Positions 45,201-58,628 of a stretch of 64,000 nucleotides of DNA are shown here, in pieces (the first letter of the stretch is position 1; each line of letters starts with the position of its first letter). Both the position numbers and the translations under genes were made by a program. The notes below the pieces were generated by a model that did not search any database, had not been told where the DNA came from, and saw only the letters and a list, made by a program, of their open reading frames with translations. The stretch spans positions 51,746,079 to 51,810,078 of the forward strand of contig CM049309.1 in the NCBI GenBank assembly GCA_026874595.1, given 5' to 3'. This DNA is from Sipunculus nudus. Its lineage: Eukaryota > Annelida > Sipuncula > Golfingiida > Sipunculidae.

Positions 45201-48200
45201 AGAAACTGATGACACATTCCATGATCAATATCCATGCAAAGAATCATGGTGATCACTGCAATAGTTGTTTAGATACTTGAGCTTTTGTATCAAATTGTCC
45301 ATTATTCTGAGGGATACTTCAGATGACTTACAGTCAGCTGAGCTAAATACACTTAATGGTCAATATCCATGCAAAGAATCATGATGATCTCCGTATTAGT
45401 TGTTCAGATACTTCAGCTTTTGTATCAAATTGTCCATTATTCTGAGGGATACTTCAGAGTCCTATAGCTTGAAGGATATGGGTAACAGAGACCTAATTTC
45501 AAGTTTCCACAGGCACTACTCATGGGCCTCCTTGCATGACAAGAATGAAGTTTCTAGGTCCAGTTGTTGCAATTTGTACCCTCTTGATAGATAACATAGG
45601 TGGCGCCACCAGTCTGCAGGAACTGATGGAACATCTCATAATCAATATGTATGCCAAAAATCATGACCATCAGTGATGTAGTTATTGAGATATTGAAGTT
45701 TTTGTATGAAATTTTTGACTACTCTGGGGGGGTACTTTGGGGCCCCATAGCTCAAAGGATATGGGTAACAGAGACCTAATTTCTGGTTTCCATGGAGACT
45801 TTTCATAGGTCTTCTAGTGTGTTGAGAATGAAGATTCTAGGTCCAGTCGTTACTATTTGTGCCATGCTAACAGATGACAGCATCCTTAAAGGTCTCAAAA
45901 ATAGAGGAAAATATTGTAAAACATCAAACAATACAGGTGGCGCCACCAGTCTGCAGGAACTGATCGAACATCTCATGATCAATATGTATGCCAAAAATCA
46001 TGACCATCAGTGATGTAGTTATTGAGATAGTCAAAAATGTCATACAAAAACTTTGTATGACATTTTAGACTATTCTGGGGGGTACTTTGGGGCCCCATAG
46101 CTCGAAGGATATGGGTAACAGAGACCTAATTTCTAATTTCCAAGGAGATTTTTCATGGACCTCTCAGTGTGTCAAGAATTAAGATTCTAAGTCCAGTCTT
46201 TACGATTTGTGCCTTGTTAACAGATGTTCACATTTTTAAAGGTCTCAAAAATAGAGAAAAAAATTCGTACAAAATCGTAAAATACAGGTGGCACCACCAG
46301 TCTGCAGGAAGTGATGTAACATCTCATGATCAATATGTATGCAAAAAACCATGACCATCAGTCAAGTAGTTAATGAGATATTGAAGTTTTTGTATGAAAT
46401 TTATGACTTTTCTGGGGGGTACTTTGGGGCCACATAGCTCGAAGGATATGGGTAACAGAGACCTAATTTCTGGTTTCCGAGGAGATTTTTTATGGACCTC
46501 TTAGAATCCCAAGTTGCAAGGTTCTAGGTCCAGCAGTTACGATTTGTGCCTGGTTAACGGACAGACAGACGGACGACGGACAAAAAGTGATCGCTATAGC
46601 TCAGATGACTTTCAGTCAGCTGAGCTAAAAATCGAACAATACAGGTGGCGCCACAAGTCTGCAGGAACTGATGGAACATCTCATAATCAATATGTATGCC
46701 AAAAATCATGACCATCAGTGATGTAGTTATTGAGATATTGAAGTTTTTGTATGAAATTTTTGACTACTCTGAGGGAGGGGGGGGGGGGGTACTTTGGGGC
46801 CCAATAGCTCGAAGGATATGGTTAACAGAGACCTAATTTCTAGTTTCCAAGGATATTTTTCATGGACCTCTCAGTGTGTCAAAATGAAAATCTAGGTCCA
46901 GTCGTTACGATTTGTGCCATACTAACAGATGACAGCATCCTTAAAGGTCTCAAAAATAGAGGAAAAAATCGTAAAAAAATGAACGATAAAGGTGGCACCA
47001 CCAGTCTGCAGGAAGTGATCACACATCTCATGATCAATAGTTATGCCACAAATCATGACCATCAGTCAAGTAGTTAATGAGATATTGAAGTTTTTGTATG
47101 AAATTTTTTACTTTTCTTGGGGGTAATTTGGGGCTCCATGGCTCGAAGAATATGGGTAACAGAGACCTAATTTCTGGTTTCCATGGAGACTTTTCATAGG
47201 TCTCTCAGTGTGTTGAGAATGAAGATTCTAGGTCCATTCGTTATGATTTGTGCCACGTTAACAGATGACAGCATCCTTAAAGGTCTCAAAAATAGAGGAA
47301 AAAAATCGTAAAAAATCGAACAATACAGGTGGCGCCACAAGTCTGCAGGAACTGATGGAACATCTCATGATCAATATGTATGCCAAAAATCATGACCATC
47401 AGTGATGTAGTTATTGAGATATTGAAGTTTTTGTATGAAATTTTTGACTACTCTAAGGGGGGGGGGTACTTAAGGGCCCCATAGCTCGAAGGATATGGTT
47501 AACAGAGACCTAATTTCTGGTTTCCAAGGATATTTTTCATGGACCTCACAGTGTGTCAAGAATTAAGATTCTAGGTCCAGTCTTTACGATTTGTGCCTTG
47601 TTAACAGATGTTTACATTTTGAAAGGTCTCAAAAATAGAGAAAAAAATTCGTAAAAAATTGAACTATACAGGTGGCGCCACCAGTCTGCAGGAAGTGATG
47701 GAACATCTCACGATCAATATGTATGCCGAAAAACATGACCATCAGTCAAGTATTTAATGAGATATTGAAGTTTTTGTATGAAATTTTTTACTTTTCTGGG
47801 GGGTAGTTTTGGGCCCCATTGCTGGAAGGATATGGGTAACAGAGACCTAATTTCTGGTTTCCATGGAGACTTTTCATAGGTCTCTCAGTGTGTCGAGAAT
47901 GAAGATTCTAAGTCCAGTCGTTACGATTTGTGCCTTGTTAACAGATGTTCACATTTTTAAAGGTCTCAAAAATAGAGAAAAAAATTCGTAAAAAATCGAA
48001 AAATACAGGTGGCGCCACCAGTCTTCAGTAACTGATGGAACCTCTCATGATCAATACGTATGCCAAAAATCATGACCATCAATCAAGTAGTTTATGAGAT
48101 ATTGAAGTTTTTGTATGAAATTTTGGACTTTTCTGGGGGGTACTTTGGGGCCCCATAGCTCGAAGGATATGGGTAACAGAGACCTAATTTCTGGTTTACA

Positions 48201-51200
48201 TGGAGACTTTTTATAGGTCTCTCAGTGTGTCGAGAATGAAGATTCTAAGTCCAGTCGTTACGATTTGTGCCTTGTTAACAGATGTTCACATTTTTAAAGG
48301 TCTCAAAAATAGAGAAAAAATTCATAAAAAATCGAAAAATACAGGTGGCGCCACCAGTCTTCAGGAACTGATGGAACCTCTCATGATCAATATGTATGCC
48401 AAAAATCATGACCATCAGTCAAGTAGTTAATGAGATATTGAAGTTTTTGTATGAAATTTTGGACTTTTCTGGGGGGGTACTTCGGAGCCCCATAGCTCAG
48501 AGGTTACGGGTAACAGAGACCTAATTTAAGGTTTCCAAGGAGATTTTTCATGGTACTCCCTGGATGTCAAGTTAGAAGATTCCAGGTCCAGTGGTTACGA
48601 TTTGTGCCTGGTTAACGGACAGACAGACGGACAGACAGACAGACAGACAGACGGACAGACAGACGGACGACGGACAAAGAGTGATCGCTATAGCTCAGAT
48701 GACTTTCAGTCAGCTGAGCTAAAAAAACTTGCAAAACAAAAACTGGATTTAAAAAAAGAAAATGCATGATAAGCTTTTTAGTTATCCAGATGACCATGTT
48801 TTAACCGGTAGCAACGGGAAATAGAATTTGTAAACTAGACAGATTTGAATAAATAGATACCTGAGGCGGTTGTGACAAAAAAATATAGCTGTAACATTTT
48901 ATGCAGAATATTGCTTTTGCAGGTTTAAACACATGCCAGTCATGTGATCAATATGCCTTAAAAAGTTTGGTAACAGTTGGTGCAGTGGTTCATAAGATAA
49001 AAGGTTACAGATTTGCACAATATATGGAAACATGTGAAATCAGATAATTTTGTAATCACCAAAATTTGAACTCTGATGGAAACATCAGTCTGAAATAATT
49101 CTATTCAATAAAGTATTCACTGAATTCCCCTAGCTCAAAGAAATCCTTGCATATGATTTGAAGGCTTAAGTTTTCTTATTTACTGACTTATCTGAAGAAA
49201 AGTGAAAAAGACATTTTTGGAGCGCAGAAAGTAGTTAAACATAGATGGTACAAACTGCAGGTTATAATCACGTCAGTCATGTGCTGAATAAGTCTGTAAA
49301 ATCTGGTGAGGAAAGCAGCAAGGGTCTTAGAAATATGTGGTTAAAGAATGAGGGGGGGGGGGGGGGGGGCGGATGGACAGACCACCAGTAAGATGGAAGG
49401 ACAGCATGACGGACAACGGCAGAACATTTTAGTAGTCCTACCTATTACGACGGGGGACTAAAAATGTGCCATGACATCCTACCTACCAATTGAATATACA
49501 TGGAAGTGTGGTTTGTCCCATCCAATCTGTATTTTGTGTGGATTTATCCTCTGATGAGGAGTTAACTACAGGTAGGTACGTGTAAGTGATCAATGTGTGT
49601 AGATTATCATGAGCTGGGGTTAGAAAGACAGTCCAATATTTCAGAATCCTACCTGCATCTTCCATATCTTTGTGAGTTCTTCTACAGATAACTTATCACC
49701 CAGGTAATCAACAATGTGCTTTATCTTCTCACAGTACTGCATCTGATCAATGTTACCTGTCAAAACAACACATGACTGATCAGAGACAAGCATCAACAAC
49801 AGACTAATTCCCATGAAAATGGCTGTTCAGAAACAAAATGTTTTATGAGATCAATGACCAACAAATTGATGATCTAGCTGAAACTCTTTACAAATATATA
49901 AGCAAGTAGTTTTTCTGTACAATTTAGAACCTGAAAGAATGTAAAGATAATCTATAGGTATGGTATGAATTGTGAAGAAAATTAAGATAAAAGGGCCTTA
50001 AAATAAGAATTATTTACAACTTCAAAGAGATTACATTAACCATCATGAAATAATTTACAAAAAACAGGACAATTTTATTAGTCAGCTAAACACTTTTATA
50101 TATCAAATGTGAGTCTATCACACTTATCAAAACTATCATGTCCAAAGTTCTAAGTTGTCTTTTATAGTTTTTTACGGCAAACTTTATTCTTGAAATTCTG
50201 CCAGTGTTTTAAAAATACCACAAAACACTTACCTTCCAGAGCTATTGATAAGACTTTATTTTCCACGAGCCATTCGAGTATTTTTTCTGGATTAATGGCT
50301 GTGACTGGAGGTTTGGAATCAGCATGATCCTTAATCCACTGTGTTATCTACAATGATGATAAACAAGAAGTGTTTTAAAGTTATCAATATCCAATGGTGT
50401 CACATTTTTCTAATGTGCAGTATTGGTTCATATTATGTTTAGCTGATGAATGTATATATTTTCAAGACTTTTAAAGAACCTCTTATTTTATGACACTGCT
50501 CTCTGTCCAGTGAATCAGAATCCCCAGTAAGACAATGATAAATCACCAATAATCATTAAAACTTGAAAAAGGTTAAATAAACATCATTTTGAATTGATTG
50601 TTAATTTTTAAATGATGTAATCTTGGAAGTTTACTATACCCCTACAGTGCAAGATCTAAAGCTACTGTTCTTAAAAGTACTCAAGAAAACTACGGGAGAA
50701 ACTAAAAACGAAAAACATCAATGCCTATTTTTGGATTTTTAATTTTGTTCTAAAATTTTATGAATTCCCAAGTTATTAAATCTCACAATTCCAATCTCAT
50801 GATTTTCTAAGGACTGTTTGGGGTGTAAAGGCCTTGACCATGTATCCTTAAACAAATGCTGTGCTGAACAAATAGAGGCATGAGCCAGACTAATGAAGAG
50901 AAATTATGAGTAAACCTTTATAAATATTACAGTAATAATTAAAGTGATATTTGATATTATTTATTTGATATCAAACTGATTTTAATTATCAAGCCAACTT
51001 TTGTGATACTGACCTCTTTGAGTGCGTTCATTTTTGCATTGAAATGTGGCGCCTTGAGCATGCGGAGTGTGATCTCCAGTCTGAGTTCATCAATGGCCTG
51101 GACCTCATCCGGCCAGAAATGGAGGCTGAGCAGTTTCATAGAGGCTAGCATCTCGCATACACTTCCAGCTTTCTGTAACATTGAAACATAATGCCTAGCA

Positions 51201-54200
51201 TTACTGTATCATAAGAAATGAAAAACATGTTTGTATTTAAAATCAAACTACATTACAAATGAGAACTACCGGTAAGACTGCAGGTAACATAATACACCTT
51301 TAGTACACTGCCATCTGAGGTTAGCTACAAGATGTTATTCCTCAATTAACTCTCATCTGCATCAGGGTTGGGTTTTAGGCTGCTCAAAACCTGTTTTTGG
51401 CAAGGCAGAGCCTAAAACCTGCCTTTAACTGCCTAAAATAGGTTATAACCTGCCTAAAACTGCCTTTAACTGCCTAAAACCTAACTTACCCATACCTGTG
51501 ACTTGCAGTTTAATTATGTTTTATTGTTACACAGCTAAATACATTAAAGAAATATGATCAACAAATTAAAGGTGAGGAACACTTTATTCCAACTAAACAA
51601 ATTAAAAAATTATACATAAAAGCATCAAATTAATACAACACTACTTCAGGTTTTCCATATGAACACAGTTCTCTGACAGTTTTAGTTTTTACCCCCAAAT
51701 CATATTCTGAGGACTCCCAACTCCATTGCTGCCAATTCATAAAAGAATGCTCAAACTATAAGCTTATAACCAGATACTGTGATTGGCTTTTTGATCACAA
51801 GGGATTAAATTTTGTGATATATGCGAAAGAAGTTTTCCCAAATTTAAAAAGTTGTTCTCTTTTTAACTGATGAATAGTCCTTTTATACTGTAGTCTCACT
51901 AACATGTCATGTATGTTTTTGTATGCATGTAGCTTCAAATGGCAAAAAGCAAAAGATTGATTTTTTAAATTATAACAGCTCTTTCATGCTAGCCATAAAA
52001 ATAAAAATAAGATAATATCTTTTACATAATCTGATAATGAACAAGAATTTCCACTAGTTTTTTATTTCCTTACTAGTTCAACCCTTGTCAAATTTTAAGG
52101 TTTTGTGCACATACTTATTGCCTATATAATGATGGAAATGCTCTGACTGTATGATGAAATTGTGAAAATGGTATCCTCATGAAACATTTTAATTAGTATA
52201 AAACTGAAAAATGCACAAATATATTGCAGTGAATGTGTTACAAACAACAGAATATTCATAATAACTTTTGGGCCATGTTCAACCTAAAGGCCTGAGAAAC
52301 CCATGTTGATGTCATGGTCATTGGTCAGGGGCCCTGGCTGCATCACTCAGAAAAAAGTTTGACCCAAGAACAGTTTTCAGAGCAAAGACTGATTGCATTA
52401 TCCCAGGCATGTATAAAAGTTCACATGAACATGTACTAGAACTCAGTGGTAGAACTTATGACCATTGGGTCTTATGACCCCATCAACCTGATAAATAGTA
52501 ATTAACCAGTCTGATACCCTGCCTTACAAGAGGCATACTGGAGGCTCTATTACATCATTCTAGGTAGCAGGGCACTCATCAGCAAACCCAAAGGGTCCTG
52601 ATAATGACATTACATTGGCCAATGAACTATGTGCCACACAAACATGGTCTCATGCTCAAGAAACCTATACAGGCTCTTTGAAGACTGCATGATGCCAGCC
52701 GACAGGAAAAATCATGCATTACTGATACCTGAAACCTTCCAAAATCCCAGCAAAGCCTTGTAATTGCCTCACCCAAGCCAGTTTGGTAGTTTTATTGATC
52801 ATTAAGTCAAAATTTTAAACAAATGTAGATTTTAGGCACTTTTGATGCCTAAAACCTGCCCAAAACCTGTTTTAGGCAGGGCAGTTTTAACCAGGTTATA
52901 ACCTATGGTTAAACCTTCCTGCCTAAAACTTGCCAACCCTGATCTGCATGCATGTGCTCAAGATCACATCAGTTGCTGAGTGCACCTGAGTTTTATTTTT
53001 ATGGGCTTCTACTAGTGGTAGGAATTGGATTTTAAAATCATAATCAATGATTCGAAAATTAAAAAGATCAATGATCGATTATTCATTGATTATTATTCAT
53101 GATGAAACCATCAATCCACCTGCATCCAAGGTTGACTTGCCGTTGGATGACTGTTGGCTGCGCAAGGTTCAGTTTTGCTTAGTTTTCATATATCTCTGAC
53201 AGGATTAGATTCTTTAGATGTGCATAAATAATAGTTTATAATCAATAATGCAAAAGTGCAACCAATTTAATCAATTTTGAAAGAAAATGACCAATATTTG
53301 ATTATTCGGCACACCACTAGTTTCTACTAATGTAGTCTCTGGATAAAAAATTTTTTTACCAGATCTCTTAGGATATTTTTTTCACCTGACATAACTATTT
53401 CCTTTGTCTTTGAGATTATTTTCATCAAGACTTTCTACCTTGACAACATTGCTCATGTTTTACCACTGCTCACTTTTACCTGGCACAGCTTATAACAGTG
53501 ATGACCTTACACAACTTTAACCTATAGGACCTTACATTTTTTTTTTTACCTTGATAAATTTACACAGTATTTTACCTTGTCTTTGAGGCTATTTTCTTCC
53601 AGGCCCTGGACATACTTGGCTGCCCTTGTCATCCCTGGGCTGAACATTGGTTGTACAACAGAGGTGTTTAAATACCTAGCACACTTTCCAAATGGGGCAA
53701 ACAGTGATGCCATAGACTACAGAAAAAACATTCAGTGAGCATTAATAACATTAATTTTAGAAACCTGAAAAGATAAAAGTTCAAACAAATCAATTACATG
53801 ATGATAATCAAATAAGAATAATTGTTTCAGGTAGAAGAAATACAAAGTGTATTCATAATAACAGTGAGGCACGATTACACGGTACATAACATAACACAGT
53901 CACCATTACAGTTTGGAGAAGATCTGTGATCATCCTGAACATAGATAACAGAGCATGGCATCTGTTAATATTTAAAATTTAAACTGTACAATATGTTACA
54001 ACCTGGATAGAAAATACCTATGTTAATTACTGATGAAATTTTCATGATGAAATTGATCTTCCCTAGGTATATATTTTCTATAAAATGAAATTACAATACG
54101 AATAAGTCTTCAGTTCATTTTCAATACTTATACAGATAAATGTAATTCATTTGCATATTATGCATGACCTGAAGACTTACCACAGCATCAATGTCGTCTC

Positions 54201-57200
54201 CACCCAGTCTGTCCCTGATCCTCTCAAACCCTTTCTTTTCAGCAAACTGCAAACAAAAATAAACAGAAATAGGTTCATTAATAATAAAACATAAATAATA
54301 AAATAGGAAATTATCAATATAATATTGGTCTGTGCAATCTAACAGGTTTGAAAATTGTGCCAAAATGATAACTTTTATTTAATTATATTTATAAATGTAG
54401 TTGGACTCATCACTTTTCACCTAAGCCCCCTAAATTTAATATTTTAATGTTAAGCTGGGTTATTGACCCTTCACGGTCTTATATAGCAGCAGTAGTTGTA
54501 ATACATACTGTGAATGGTATACATAAATGCTAAATAAACACAGCAGTACAAAAACAAATGATGGCAGTACTCTATCTTTATAATGTTTACAAAGAGATGA
54601 ATTACATTTAAAAGAAAAGACACAATATTAAAGTAAACAGATGAGATGGGCAGAATAAGGACAAAAATTATTGTAATCTTAGGACAGAGGAATTATCAAA
54701 AAGAAAACTTACCCTGTTTACCAGATTGGTCAGCCAGCCAAAGGGTTCCTGTTGAAATATAAAGATAAATAAAATAGGGGAAAATTACCAAAATACAACA
54801 GGCCAATTAGTCCCAAAGCAATTTGTAACAACCATGATCTTCTAATACAAATATTCATGAGGCAAGATAATCATTTATGATGTCCCTCTGAGGGTTAGTA
54901 TTTATGAATATTAATGTGGCACCTAACTAAATCAACCATTCATGTCAACATAAACAAGGCATTTACCATCACTGTGACATTTTTGCAATGTCTCACTCTA
55001 ACAAGGATTGAGGCAATATATTGCTGCAGGCTATGCATTTTTTAAAATGTTAAATGCATCTTATACAGGCTGGAACAGTTACAACCTAAACACTATTGTT
55101 ATGATACTAATATGACTGCCTCCACTATATAAATGAACAATACCCAAATCTATCTAGAAACTAGGTAACCATGGTATCAACTGTATTAGTCAAAATACAC
55201 ATAGAGATGAACATTATAATTATAAACACTGGTATTATTGCCCACTTATGAAATATGGAAGATCAAAAGGTCCAAGCAATAGCAAAAGACTATCTACTCA
55301 TTTTTATTGTTTTAATTCAAATTTCCATGACGGTAATTATTTAATCTATTTGAACTTATTGATAATGTATAGTAAATAAGAGGTGACCATGATTCTAAGG
55401 GAACCAACCTCCAGGTCTACTCACCTTTATTTAAATCAGTTTAACAAATACATTTGTACCTGTTATGCTATTCTTCATGGCTTACCTTGGCAGAGAGTGA
55501 ACCAGGACTGATTCCATATAATTTATCAGCTCCAAGACGGTCCTCCCAGTACAGTTTGTCAGGTCGGCGAGATTTATTTTTAAAGTGGAACTCACATTCT
55601 GGATCAAAAGCCTGGTGATAAAAAAAAATATCAAAGTTCATATTTAAAGTAATATCCTCTTTATGTCCCATAAAATGGATAACAAGGCCTACAGGCCTAA
55701 TGCGAACCTGTGCAATGTTTTGGAGTATGAATGGAGGTTTAGTTTTTAAATTTAATATTGATCCTCTTATGTCCTGCATATCTACCTTAGTCATTATGAT
55801 TTCAGCCAAATGGACGTTTTGGACCTGCACTTTTCGGACTAGGACACTTTAAAACTATGATGTATTAGTCAGGATATTTCATATATGTTCTTTTTGCCAG
55901 GGAGGATTATTGGGACAGATGAACAGACAATTTGGCAGCATAGTTTCAGAGAACATTTTAAAATGTTTTTTACCTTTTTCCCTTTAAAATCTAAGAAAAT
56001 GCAGTTAGCCAAGAAATAAGCAAAATCAGATAGAATTTTTTAGATGTCTAATTTTTTTTGCAAAAAATTTGGTGATGTTAGCTCCTGCCCTTTTTGAGAT
56101 AGCTATGATGCACGACGCACGGCGCCACACCACGATTTTTTCAAACAGTTAAAAGATATGTCCACTAGTTCTAATCTGGGCATTCTGCATCTAGATGATG
56201 TGTCTAGATGCCAGACAGAGCCAGGTCAGTTGCCATGGTGATGTCTGGACCTCACCTGGTTGAACTGAGAGACCTCAACTTGTCATGTTGAAACTTGGCA
56301 TGTTGTCAAATCTGTTTTCAAACACTGAAAGCCTTTTTCAAGTGGCTACACTACTTTTTTAAAGGTGCATTTACCCAATCTACTCTTATAAAACTGGCAG
56401 AACCCTACCATAGAATAATTCTTGTAAAGTTAAAACAAATCAGCTTTAGAGTCTAGCTAGAAGAGTCTAAAATTACATTTTTGCTTGTAAAAAACAGATC
56501 AATGTAGGTGGCGCTACCAATACCTTAATTTCAGATATAACTTATGTGACAAACATTGGCATAAAATTTGGTGATGATAGCTCGAACCATTTCTGAGATT
56601 TTAATTTTAGTGTGCTTTCTGGACAGATGACTAAGTTCAACTTCCTGTAATTCAGCCAAATATCACCAAACTTGAACCATTCGAACAAACTTGAGAGAGA
56701 TTGTTCCAGGGATTTTTTCTGTGAAATATTGGACAATATGGCTGGACAGTTTCAGAGAAGATTTTTAAAACTTTTTTAGCTTTCTCCCTTTAAAATCTAA
56801 GAAAATGCAGTTAGAAAAAAAACAGAGTTTTTTAGATGACTGATAATTTGCAAAAAATTGGGTGATGCTAGCTCCTGCTGTTTTTGAGATAGCTATGGTC
56901 ATTGTACAGATGACGCAGGACACACTGATACACGAAGCACTACGGACGACAACGCACCATTGCATAAGTTCAGGTTCACTAAAAAAGGCCCCTCTGGACA
57001 TCAAAATACTTATATTTGATGAAAGATCCCAGATAAAAAGGATAACCTCTTTATTTTTAGTACTTGTAGTTAATTGAAGGAATGGGACCTGTGAATACAG
57101 CTAGACAGGCAAATTAGCAAAAATTCTCTTCTTGGCTGTTAACACAATTCTAAGTAAATGAGTGTACATATAAAGAACAAAGCTCCTTGGGCCCAATTTT

Positions 57201-58530
57201 CCTGGTATTAATGGAGTTTAATCCTGCATGTTAATGGTTAATGCACAATCATAAAAGTTTCTGTGAATTACTTCATTTGATAAGACTAAAGCAGAGGATG
57301 ACCTAAGCTCCAACAACGCATGTCTGAATTATTACTGTTTTGGCAAATTATTTATTAAGCATAAGATATTAAGCCAGTTGAGATGCATTAAACTTTAAGA
57401 TTCCAAGAACCTACACTATCAGGTCTGGTTGCTATGCCAAAGGTTCATTATTACTGAATACTGATTTTATACATCAATTACATCTGGCTTCTTTATAAAG
57501 TGACTAGGAATGTGTCACCACTGACCTCAGCTTGGTCATGTGATTGGCTGTCACATGCTCCAGACTGAAGCCCTACCTACGAAATTAACTCACAATCAAA
57601 TAAATGGTCCACTACAAGTAAACCTATCAGGGTTTGATAAGCAGATAAAGACACAGGCACATGACACGAAAGCACTACAAGGAAATCCTACACAAGGGAA
57701 TGATTCTGGAGAGAGAGTTTGCTTGTAATGGATGGCCCAATCTGCTAATTATAGTAGGATAATAATTCTAAAAGCAGATCCAGGGGGTGGGGTGGGGGGG
57801 TATGGGGGATACTCCAGGGGGTCCCTTTTCCAGCTGCTGCAATCTTTTTTTAAGAGTATCAGATCAATTTTTGCACTGCCACTAAATACTAGGATTGAAT
57901 ATTAATAGCACCACTCACTATAGCAAGGACAGCCAGTATGTCAACAGGTACAGGATCATGCTGTAAACGAGCAGCCACCAAGTCAATCAGGAGCTGCACC
58001 ATGTTGTATATCCCCTCCTGTATCTCAGCACCCCACCGATGTACAGCCCCAGATGTCAGCAACTAGAACGAGAAAGAACACATGACTCATGGGCATGCAT
58101 GTAGACTGAGTATGTTTGAACTTTATAGCATATTTAACCAAGATCACAAAAACTAAAGATTTCCATTGCCATCAACATTATATGCTGATTCTTTAACATA
58201 AAGTTTACTATTTAACAATAAACTTACAACATGCTTACTATAATGTCCAAATCAGCCAAATAAGAGTTTACCCATGCACAAACTGTATTTTTTTTTTTGC
58301 ATAGGTATGTCATTAATTGGGAATATTTGCATGACAACGCAAAAATTTGAAATATATAATTTTTGAATTTATACACCTTCAAAATTCGAAATTTGGCTAT
58401 TTTTTTTTACAGTGATTCCATGCCAAAGCAACTATGGAATATTCATCCACAATAAAAAACACTTGCCAGTGACAAGAGAAAGCATGCCTGAGCTACTTAA
58501 ATGCTGTACTTTGATAAGATTGTATCTTAA

Positions 58531-58628
<98 letters not shown>

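Noticed and set aside
43991-48430. Repeated plus-strand open frames with similar peptides ([19 protein letters not shown])
   Set aside because: They recur because of the 340-bp tandem unit, whose length is not a multiple of three. The frames break at unit borders and have no splice or family support.
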